This document shows positions 8,252-14,913 of a stretch of 64,000 bases of DNA, piece after piece; the stretch's first letter is position 1, and every line of letters starts with the position of its first letter. The notes below the pieces were generated by a model, which ran no database searches, had not been told where the DNA came from, and saw only the letters and a list, made by a program, of their open reading frames with translations. Source of the DNA: Gammaproteobacteria bacterium (GTDB lineage: Bacteria > Pseudomonadota > Gammaproteobacteria > Pseudomonadales > Pseudohongiellaceae); assembly GCA_009922595.1 (NCBI GenBank), contig RFVC01000004.1:1-64000 (forward strand). Direction: 5' to 3'. The translations under genes and the position numbers were made by a program.

Positions 8252-8912
8252 TGAAGCGGTAGCCCTGGCCGCGGATGGTGTCGATGGGTTTCAGGGTTTC
8301 GTTAGGGTCCAACTTCTGGCGCAGGCGGCGAATGAAAACCTCGAGCACATTGCTGTCCCGGTCATAGTCCTGGTCATAAAGATGTTCGGTGAGTTCGGTC
8401 TTGGATATGACCTTATCGGGATTCATCATCAGGTATTCCAAGACCTTGTATTCGTAGGCTGTCAGTTCAACTTCCTCGCCATCGACCCTGAGTCGCTTGG
8501 CGCTGGTATCTAGGCTGAGTCCGGCAAAATCGAGTGTTGGCTTCGAAAACCCGGCAGCCCGCCTGAGCAGCGCATTTAGTCGCGCTTTGATTTCCTCGAT
8601 CTGAAAAGGTTTAACCACGTAATCGTCGGCACCGGAATCCAGGCCTTCGACTTTGTCTGTCCAGTTATCCCTGGCCGTGAGAATAAGAATTGGGAAATTC
8701 ATGCCATCTGCGCGAATGGCTTTGATAAGATCTATTCCGTTCAACTTGGGCAGACCCAGATCAATAATGGCGGCATCGTAATCATATTCCCTGGACTGGT
8801 ATAGACCCGTCTCACCATCACTGGATGAATCAACAACGTAATCGGTATCTTCCAGAGCCTTCACAAGTTGGGCCCTGAGTAGGTCTTCATCTTCGACTAT
8901 CAGCAGGCGCAT
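8232..8912 (-). CDS. OmpR/PhoP-family response regulator
   Basis: A 226-residue regulator. The receiver domain has acidic residues E-D-E near the N-terminus, phospho-acceptor Asp51 (I-I-D-L-G-L-P), a Thr in I-L-T-A-R and Lys in V-V-K-P-F. A C-terminal winged helix contains S-N-V-L-E-V-F-I-R-R-L-R-Q-K-L-D and ends G-Q-G-Y-R-F. It is most like PhoP. It lies between a PepSY-domain gene upstream and its kinase downstream on the same strand. Likely target genes include its own operon (see the candidate box at 9503-9519). Confidence 0.9.
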   Translation of the reverse strand: MRLLIVEDEDLLRAQLVKALEDTDYVVDSSSDGETGLYQSREYDYDAAIIDLGLPKLNGIDLIKAIRADGMNFPILILTARDNWTDKVEGLDSGADDYVVKPFQIEEIKARLNALLRRAAGFSKPTLDFAGLSLDTSAKRLRVDGEEVELTAYEYKVLEYLMMNPDKVISKTELTEHLYDQDYDRDSNVLEVFIRRLRQKLDPNETLKPIDTIRGQGYRFNVPANQ

Positions 8913-8940
8913 AGATTTTAGGGAAGCAGCGATGTAACAG

Positions 8941-9288
8941 CTATTCCGATGTGCCGCTCACATCACCGGAACTGGCATTGACAAATACATTAAAGACGGT
9001 TCCGTCGCGATCCATACGAACCCGCCAGGTATCTGATGAACTGTCCATGAGGATGCTCAGCACACGGCCTTCAAAACGACCGCTGGCTATATTTGATGCC
9101 TGGCGCTTGGTAATGCTGGGCTGAGGAGACAGATTGTTGACGCCGTTATCCTGTAGGAGGACACGCTGAGCTCTGCGCTGTACACTTTCCTCGAATTCAT
9201 TTCGGTTTTCCGCGCCAGAAAGCCACACGGAGTAGGTCATGACGCCAACAACCAAAGTGCTAAGAATTGTGGTTCTGAAACGTTTCAC
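8941..9288 (-). CDS. Small membrane-anchored PepSY-domain protein
   Basis: A 115-residue protein with an N-terminal hydrophobic segment (residues 8-25) that acts as a signal or anchor. A PepSY-like repeat fills residues 55-112 (I-T-K-R-Q-A-S-N-I-A followed by W-R-V-R-M-D-R-D-G and V-F-V-N-A-S-S-G-D-V). PepSY proteins are periplasmic and are thought to inhibit proteases or modulate sensors. As the first gene of the regulator-kinase operon, it may tune the kinase sensor domain. That is inferred from gene order. It ends 28 nt before the regulator gene. Confidence 0.75.
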   Translation of the reverse strand: MKRFRTTILSTLVVGVMTYSVWLSGAENRNEFEESVQRRAQRVLLQDNGVNNLSPQPSITKRQASNIASGRFEGRVLSILMDSSSDTWRVRMDRDGTVFNVFVNASSGDVSGTSE

Positions 9289-9317
9289 GGGAAAATGTTT
9301 TATTAATTATTGTGGTG

Positions 9318-9461
9318 TCAGTTTACCGGTTCTATATTAACCCGGACCCTAACTGTTGGTCCTGGTTTTCTGAGCATCCTGACCGAGTAATCCGCTCCAT
9401 TGTAGCCATAGAGCACATCATAACCAACCCATTTTTCCTTTTGCTCAAGGTTAAGGAGACT
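9318..9461 (-). pseudogene. C-terminal remnant of a glycine-zipper (17 kDa antigen-type) protein
   Basis: An open frame of 47 codons runs between TAG (9462-9464) and TGA (9318-9320) and has no usable start. It encodes W-V-G-Y-D-V-L-Y-G-Y-N-G, then R-V-R-V-N-I-E-P-V-N at the end. This pattern (VGYDVxYxYxG ... RVRVxVxP) is typical of the C-terminal domain of small Rickettsia-17-kDa-like outer-membrane proteins. I see no signal peptide or glycine zipper upstream, so the gene appears truncated. It sits just ahead of the PepSY gene on the same strand. Confidence 0.55.
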
Positions 9462-9502
9462 CTATCACGAGTTTTTATTTAATTAGAATATCAGGAAGTG
9501 AA

Positions 9503-9519
9503 TTAACGATCCCTTAACA
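9503..9519 (-). promoter_or_regulatory. Candidate PhoP-type box
   Basis: On the minus strand TGTTAA and CGTTAA occur as direct repeats with an 11-nt period (6 + 5), the spacing of the PhoP box (GTTTA-N6-GTTTA type). It lies about 215 nt upstream of the PepSY-regulator-kinase operon. The sequence departs from the consensus at the third T, so this is tentative. Confidence 0.3.
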
Positions 9520-9811
9520 CAAGAAATTTTCGCGACCTTCCTGTTTTAATAGAATCCAAAGGCCTTAGGTTTAATAACGTAGCTTTACCTTTGAGTAAGA
9601 ATTAAGAAAAAATTCATGAGGGCGGAAACAGTTATTCATTCCATGGTAATCCTACAACCACTTTTCGTTTAACCATCGAGCACTTTGTTGATGACCATGT
9701 TTTACTTTATGACTGATCTGATTTCCATCATTATTGTTAAAAACCTTTTATGCTATGGGTAAATATCTGGTTTAGACTTAATCGATAAACCTGAATCAAA
9801 TAAGGGGACAT

Positions 9812-11338
9812 ATGAAAAAGTTTACCTTTGCTGTACTGCTGCTTGCAGGCTCGCTCAGCACTCTGGCTCAGCTGCCAGACCCAATACTTATCAATGAAGG
9901 CCTTATAGCTGGTAAGAAAGCATCAAATTCTAATGTCATGGTTTACCGCGGTATCCCCTATGCGGCCCCACCCATAGCAAACAACCGCTGGCGCCCCCCC
10001 GAACCTCCAGCCAGTTGGTCAGGTATCCGTGATGCTACAAACTTTGGACCTCGCTGTGTCCAGGGAGGCTTTGCGCCAGGGGCCATTCAGCCGCTCAGCA
10101 GCGAGGACTGTCTGTACTTGAATGTATTTACGCCCGCCAATAGCCAGGATGAATTGCTTCCGGTCATGATGTGGATTCACGGCGGCGGTTTTTTCACCGG
10201 GACTGCCTCCAGCAACCAGTATGATTCCCAGCACCTGGCCGCCAAGGGTGCTGTTGTGGTGACCATTAATTACCGGCTCGGCACTTTCGGTTTTTTTGCC
10301 CACCCCGAACTTACCGAGGAATCGCCGAATAACAGCTCAGGTAATTACGCTATGCTGGACGCCATCGCTGCACTCGAATGGATATATGAAAATGTTGCTG
10401 CTTTTGGTGGCGATCCAACCAACGTGACCGTTTTCGGAGAGTCTGCAGGAGGGGTGGCAGTAAGCGCACTGACGGCTTCCCCCCTCGCAAGGGGGCTGGT
10501 ACACCGTGCCATTTTACAAAGTCAAACTGAAGTGATCGGTCTTGGTTTTACATCAAGTCCACAGCCCACCTTGGCAGAGGCAGAAGCTGCCGGACTGCAG
10601 CAAATGGAAGCCTTCGGAGCCAGCTCCCTGGCCGAACTGCGTGAAGCAAGTGCGCAGGCAATATTGGAAAATTTTCCAACAGGCGGCAGGGTGATCGTGG
10701 ATGGCTGGTTCCTGCCAAAACAGATAGCCCAGGTCTACGAGGACAACGATCAGCATCCTATTTACCTCATGGCCGGAAGTAATCGTGACGAAGCCAATTT
10801 CTTCGGTATTGGTGCACAAAGTCTCCAGCAATACGAGCAAATTGCCGGTGAGTTATTTGGAGATCTGGCCGAGGAATTTAAAGCTCTTTACCCCGCCACC
10901 GATGCCGCCAGTGCAGATCTTGCGATCAAGCAGGCCTATAACGATGAGATGGCCTGGCTCCCCCGCAAACTCGCCAAGCATCAGGCCGACTGGGGCTTTA
11001 GTTCTTATGTATATTTCTTCGACCGTGTCCCACCGGGAACCAGCAGAGGCGCAACGCATGTAGCTGAGCTGGCCTACGTGTTCAACCAGTGGGACCAGCA
11101 CCCGGAATGGCACGAGGCAGATCGCGCCCTGGGGAATGCCATGTCTCAGTACTTTGTCAATTTTGCCCGAAGCAGTCGTGTGAACGGACAAGGACTTCCC
11201 GCATGGCCAGGTTTCATCAAAAATGAAACCGGCAATGTCATTATACTGGGCGAAGAGATCAGGACCGAGAGCGAAATGGTTCCTTCTTCACAGGTCATGG
11301 AGTTTTTTGACCAGGTCCACCAGTCACTTCTTGAGTAG
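9812..11338 (+). CDS. Exported type-B carboxylesterase
   Basis: A 508-residue alpha/beta-hydrolase of the carboxylesterase/cholinesterase family. The signal peptide ends near residue 19 (S-T-L-A-Q). The oxyanion-hole motif H-G-G-G-F-F follows, then nucleophile Ser211 in G-E-S-A-G-G. Acid Glu is likely in N-R-D-E-A-N-F, and catalytic His is in G-A-T-H-V-A-E-L. Length is usual for the family. It should act in the periplasm or outside on carboxylic esters; the substrate is not predictable. Its stop is only 2 nt from the stop of the convergent M48 protease gene, leaving no room for a separate terminator. Confidence 0.88.
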   Translation: MKKFTFAVLLLAGSLSTLAQLPDPILINEGLIAGKKASNSNVMVYRGIPYAAPPIANNRWRPPEPPASWSGIRDATNFGPRCVQGGFAPGAIQPLSSEDCLYLNVFTPANSQDELLPVMMWIHGGGFFTGTASSNQYDSQHLAAKGAVVVTINYRLGTFGFFAHPELTEESPNNSSGNYAMLDAIAALEWIYENVAAFGGDPTNVTVFGESAGGVAVSALTASPLARGLVHRAILQSQTEVIGLGFTSSPQPTLAEAEAAGLQQMEAFGASSLAELREASAQAILENFPTGGRVIVDGWFLPKQIAQVYEDNDQHPIYLMAGSNRDEANFFGIGAQSLQQYEQIAGELFGDLAEEFKALYPATDAASADLAIKQAYNDEMAWLPRKLAKHQADWGFSSYVYFFDRVPPGTSRGATHVAELAYVFNQWDQHPEWHEADRALGNAMSQYFVNFARSSRVNGQGLPAWPGFIKNETGNVIILGEEIRTESEMVPSSQVMEFFDQVHQSLLE

Positions 11339-11340
11339 TT

Positions 11341-13227
11341 CTACATAAAGCGCTGCTTAGGCAGCAGCGGCGGAATTGGACAATCCAGCAGGCTGCCGAC
11401 GGCCCGAAGTAATTCAGCCTCCTCAGCCGTAACCTTGCCATCCGCATTGATGGTAGCCGCCATGGCCTTTAGAAGCTTTGGTTTTTCCATCGGTTTAAGT
11501 GTATTAAGATTATCAAGGGCTTTTTCCAGCTGACCGGTGTTGGCCCCGAGATTGTGCCGATACTGCATTCCCATATTAAGTTTCAGGTATTCCTTGGCTG
11601 CCATAAAAGCGGATTTTGCTCCGGCTTCATCTGTATGCCCGGAACTGGCCAGAACTGATAAAAGCGCCTCGCATTCTTTATGCAACGCTTTTAGCGAACG
11701 GTATTTCTGACGCCGGTCAGGCCTGTCATCAAGGCTGTAACGAAGAATCTTGAACAGGCACCACTCGAACAATAAGATCTCATTATCCGCCATTATCAAT
11801 TTGCCCAGCACATTCATAAAGAAACGGTACTGCACCTTGGACAGCTGCCTGAGACTTGGAATCGCAAGGTCAACTAGCGCCAGGTAGTCATCACGTCTGA
11901 CTGCGTCCACTTCTTTCCTGATGACATCAAGTGCATGAAAGTCCTTTTCTTCCAGTTCCTTTTGCAAGAGCTGCATCTGCTGGTATTTCATCTGTTCATC
12001 AGAAAGACTAATCAGCAGGCTGTAAATCATGAGGGTCGCACTCATACTGTTATGAGCCTCTTCAAGCACAAGTGCCGGGATTGCCGCCAATGTGCTTGCA
12101 GCCCGGCTTAGATTCTCTGCAGAGGGATTGCCAATGCTGTCAAGAGCACTGCAAGTGCTTCCTCCCTGTCCAGCAAAATGGGGTACCCCCTCCCCGGCGC
12201 TCATCTCAGTATGGTTTGATTTGCCGGCTGTTGCCCCTTTCCAGAAAGGGTCGATTCGTTCAATTCGCTCTTTCAAGGGAGGGTGAGTGGCAAACATGCT
12301 GGAAAAACTGTGCTTGATGCCGTCGCAGAAGAGCATATGGCTAATTTCCGAGGCATCTTCACCGACAATTTCCGAACCCCTCGGGTAGCCGCCGATTTTT
12401 TTCAGTGCACCGCTGATTCCATCCGGGTTGCGCGTGTACTGAACGGCCGAGGCATCAGCCAGGAATTCCCTTTGCCGGCTAACTGCCGCCTTGATTATGT
12501 TGCCGAAAAATGTACCGCCATAGCCGATAACCATCAGGCCCAGACCGAGAAAGATAATGCCGCCACCGTTATTTTTGCTGGACTTGGAACCGGATTGGTA
12601 ACGGCTGCTGCGCAGTATGTGGTAGCCGATTATGCCAAGCACCATGATGCCGTACAGCAATCCCATGAGACGGATATTCAGTCGCATGTCCCCGTTAAAA
12701 ATATGACTGAATTCGTGTGCAATCACGCCCTGGAGTTCGTCCCGGTCAAGCTCTCTTATGCAGCCGCGAGTCACACCTATAACGGCATCGCGGGCTTTGT
12801 ATCCCGCCGCAAAGGCATTGATCGATTGTTCTTCCATCAGGTAAACCGACGGTACGGGCGTACCCGATGCAATCGCCATTTCCTCTACGACGTTGAGAAT
12901 CTTGCGCTCATCAGGATCACGCGTACTGGTATTAAGCAGCCTGCCGCCAAGTGCCTCAGCAACAGCCTTACCCCCACCACTTAGCTGAACAAGACGGAAC
13001 ATGGTTCCAAGGGCCACCACGGCCACCACCACGGTCGTGACACCAAGGAAAAGCTCGCTGCCCAGCATGTCAACGGAAAGACCAGTGTCCTGAGTTTCTG
13101 CGACAAAAAACAGCGCAATGACCAGGAAGGAAGTGAGAAGAATCAGGGTGATGACTGCTGCAATAAAAAGAAAAACCAGCTTGCGTGTCTGGCTTCGTGC
13201 CTCATCCTGATGTGCGAAGAAGTTCAT
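11341..13227 (-). CDS. M48-family membrane zinc protease with C-terminal TerB-like domain
   Basis: A 628-residue protein. Two N-terminal membrane segments (about 20-45 and 58-75) precede the zinc site His171-E-F-S-His175. A further pair of hydrophobic segments lies near 190-240, and the third ligand is in R-E-F-L-A-D-A. This part resembles HtpX. The second half is a large cytoplasm-like extension ending in a TerB-type helical domain (K-A-M-A-A-T-I-N-A-D-G-K-V-T-A-E-E). HtpX itself is about 290 residues, so the fusion doubles it. It lies directly downstream of a lemA gene, a pairing seen widely, probably for membrane protein quality control. Confidence 0.82.
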   Translation of the reverse strand: MNFFAHQDEARSQTRKLVFLFIAAVITLILLTSFLVIALFFVAETQDTGLSVDMLGSELFLGVTTVVVAVVALGTMFRLVQLSGGGKAVAEALGGRLLNTSTRDPDERKILNVVEEMAIASGTPVPSVYLMEEQSINAFAAGYKARDAVIGVTRGCIRELDRDELQGVIAHEFSHIFNGDMRLNIRLMGLLYGIMVLGIIGYHILRSSRYQSGSKSSKNNGGGIIFLGLGLMVIGYGGTFFGNIIKAAVSRQREFLADASAVQYTRNPDGISGALKKIGGYPRGSEIVGEDASEISHMLFCDGIKHSFSSMFATHPPLKERIERIDPFWKGATAGKSNHTEMSAGEGVPHFAGQGGSTCSALDSIGNPSAENLSRAASTLAAIPALVLEEAHNSMSATLMIYSLLISLSDEQMKYQQMQLLQKELEEKDFHALDVIRKEVDAVRRDDYLALVDLAIPSLRQLSKVQYRFFMNVLGKLIMADNEILLFEWCLFKILRYSLDDRPDRRQKYRSLKALHKECEALLSVLASSGHTDEAGAKSAFMAAKEYLKLNMGMQYRHNLGANTGQLEKALDNLNTLKPMEKPKLLKAMAATINADGKVTAEEAELLRAVGSLLDCPIPPLLPKQRFM

Positions 13228-13324
13228 CAGATACTAACTGAATGATTTTAGGGCTCTAATAAAATGAGTAATTTTTTCGTGGTAGCGAGAAAGCTAACGC
13301 GGAAAAAGACAATGTTAGAAGATC

Positions 13325-13921
13325 CTAAAAGCTGACTTTTGGCGCTTCCTGCATCGCTTCTGAATCCTCGAATTCAAGTAACGAAGCATCAGCGGCATGA
13401 CCGAAAGTACCGGCAACCATCACCGGCGGGAAGGTCTGCTTGTAAGTGTTGTACTCAGTCACAGCATCGTTGAATGCCTGACGAGAAAAGGCGACCTTGT
13501 TTTCAGTGCTGGTGAGTTCCTCGGACAACTGCATCATATTCTGATTGGCCTTCAGATCCGGATAGGCTTCCACCACTACGTTCAGTCGTCCCAGTGCGCC
13601 AGCCAGCATGCCTTCGGCCTGGCCAAGATCAAGCATTGCGGCAGGACTGCCGGGTTCTGCCGAGGCTTTTTCAAGCCCGCTTAGAGCCTGATTACGCGCG
13701 GCAATCACCGCCTCAAGCGTTTCCCGCTCGTGCTGTATATACCCTTTTGCGGTTTCCACCAGGTTGGGGATGAGGTCATAGCGCCGCTTCAGCTGCACTT
13801 CGATCTGGGAGAAGGCATTCTGATAACGGTTTTTCAGGGTGACGAGCCTGTTATAGATTCCTACCAGCCAGAAGATTAAAACGCCAAGTATTACCAGGAT
13901 CACAATGGTTGACATGGACAT
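13325..13921 (-). CDS. LemA-family protein
   Basis: A 198-residue protein with one N-terminal membrane helix (residues 4-22). The LemA core follows: Y-N-R-L-V-T-L-K-N-R-Y-Q-N-A-F-S-Q-I-E-V-Q-L and R-R-Y-D-L-I-P-N-L-V near residues 24-60, then a helical bundle. The C-terminal 30 residues are polar and acidic. It is the partner gene of the M48 protease, about 100 nt upstream of it on the same strand. The biochemical function of LemA is not established. The pairing suggests an adaptor or substrate-presenting role. Confidence 0.88.
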   Translation of the reverse strand: MSMSTIVILVILGVLIFWLVGIYNRLVTLKNRYQNAFSQIEVQLKRRYDLIPNLVETAKGYIQHERETLEAVIAARNQALSGLEKASAEPGSPAAMLDLGQAEGMLAGALGRLNVVVEAYPDLKANQNMMQLSEELTSTENKVAFSRQAFNDAVTEYNTYKQTFPPVMVAGTFGHAADASLLEFEDSEAMQEAPKVSF

Positions 13922-13990
13922 AGCAATTTCCTGTGTTGTTTTAGTTTTACTATTGGATGCTTTACAAACTGTTCTGGTTTAACAACCACT

Positions 13991-14323
13991 TCACTGGTTA
14001 GCCAGAGAACGCAGAGCCCTGGCATCATCAATTCCGCCCTGATTGATGACATTTGTGAAGCCGGCTGCCTCAAGTATGTCTTTCGCCTGTCCGGCCCTGT
14101 TGCCACTGCGGCAGTAAAGATTGATTTGTGTATCCAGGTCAAAACGTGCGGCAAAGTCTTCGACATCAATCGAGGCAAGCGGAATATTGTCATCGCCATC
14201 GATATGGTCAGCGTTGTATTCCTCAACGGTACGCACATCAATCCAGACCGATTCCGGAGCACTGGCGCAGGACGCCAGCATAACCAGGATTATTAAAGCG
14301 AATGATTTAAAGACCTGTTTCAT
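13991..14323 (-). CDS. Rhodanese-like lipoprotein (PspE-type)
   Basis: A 110-residue single-domain rhodanese. The signal peptide ends in a lipobox, M-L-A-S-C, so the mature protein should be lipid-anchored in the periplasm. The domain holds W-I-D-V-R-T-V-E-E-Y and the active loop Y-C-R-S-G-N-R-A-G, with the persulfide-forming Cys. It is short, like PspE. Its ATG overlaps the stop of the tiny ORF at 14320-14400 (ATGA), so the two may be coupled. A role in periplasmic sulfur transfer is likely from the fold. Confidence 0.82.
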   Translation of the reverse strand: MKQVFKSFALIILVMLASCASAPESVWIDVRTVEEYNADHIDGDDNIPLASIDVEDFAARFDLDTQINLYCRSGNRAGQAKDILEAAGFTNVINQGGIDDARALRSLANQ

Positions 14324-14400
14324 AAGGTTGCCCCAGCTATGGCAACACCGACACCGTTCATGAGTACGCGGCGCTGAAGTTTGTCATCTGTTTTTTTCAC
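14320..14400 (-). CDS. 26-residue ORF resembling a twin-arginine signal peptide
   Basis: From GTG 14400 the frame reads a basic N-region, then Q-R-R-V-L-M, then a moderately hydrophobic G-V-G-V-A-I-A-G-A-T-L, and stops at TGA. The layout is that of a Tat leader (R-R-x-L) with nothing after it. An AGGAG at the end of the DUF6152-like gene lies 10 nt before the GTG. An ATG at 14407 is one frame off, before a run of seven A's, so a homopolymer indel may have cut the start. It may be a remnant of a Tat-exported protein gene or a leader-only peptide. Confidence 0.35.
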   Translation of the reverse strand: MKKTDDKLQRRVLMNGVGVAIAGATL

Positions 14401-14406
14401 TTCTCA

Positions 14407-14784
14407 TCAACTCCTGTTGGGGTACAAATTGTAGAGCTTGTCCCCTACCCTGATACGCTCCGTTTTCATTTCAAAATTATTCCCCTCGCTGCGCCTGTGA
14501 CCGTAGGACGTAACTATGTCACCAACGTTGACGTTGGCTTCAGTGAAGCCGGCCCTTCGGCTTCTGCCGGGCGGACTCAGGAGTACATCCCACTCGTTAC
14601 CATCCGAATCCTTAAGTGTCAGGCGGTCATGGGGATTGCCGAAATGGGTCTCGACTACTTCGGCTGTTAATTCAAAAGGCTCGTTTCCATACCAGGACCA
14701 CCCATGGTGAGCAGCAACGACAGAAGTGAAAAGAGCCAACGCTGTGCCACAGAGAATTTTTAGTGCTGTTTTTATTATAGTCAT
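14407..14784 (-). CDS. Small exported protein, DUF6152-like
   Basis: A 125-residue protein. ATG 14784 is preferred over ATG 14835 because AGGAGG stands 5 nt before it and a signal peptide (residues 1-22, ending V-V-A-A-H) follows directly. The mature protein starts H-H-G-W-S-W-Y and has a beta-rich domain with G-N-P-H-D-R-L-T-L and S-Y-G-H-R-R. This matches the small periplasmic DUF6152-type family, often found near quinoprotein dehydrogenases. It is separated from the dehydrogenase upstream by a terminator, so it has its own promoter or is read-through. The function is unknown. Confidence 0.65.
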   Translation of the reverse strand: MTIIKTALKILCGTALALFTSVVAAHHGWSWYGNEPFELTAEVVETHFGNPHDRLTLKDSDGNEWDVLLSPPGRSRRAGFTEANVNVGDIVTSYGHRRSEGNNFEMKTERIRVGDKLYNLYPNRS

Positions 14785-14881
14785 ACCAGCCTCCTGTAGA
14801 TGTACTTTCGAGGATATGCCAAGCGGCTTCAGCACGCAAGGTACGCAGAGAATGGCGCTTTACCTCGATCACTTCACCTGT

Positions 14882-14908
14882 AAAAAAGCCGGGGTAATGC
14901 CCGGCTTT
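14882..14908 (-). terminator. Rho-independent terminator after the quinohaemoprotein gene
   Basis: On the minus strand AAAGCCGGG, a short loop (CATTAC) and CCCGGCTTT form a GC-rich stem followed by TTT. It lies 6 nt after the dehydrogenase stop codon. Confidence 0.85.
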
Positions 14909-14913
14909 GTCAC

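Larger units (their letters stand above)
9289..9811. other. Intergenic region between divergent operons
   Basis: This 523-base stretch separates the PepSY operon from the carboxylesterase. It holds the glycine-zipper remnant and the candidate PhoP-type box listed separately. The remainder, from 9520 to 9811, is AT-rich with stops in all frames; no gene or strong hairpin was seen. AAGGGGAC just before ATG 9812 is the esterase ribosome binding site. Confidence 0.5.

Noticed and set aside
12283-12984. 233-codon frame antisense to the M48 protease
   Set aside because: Codon pattern and composition follow the protease on the other strand, and no start signal is present.
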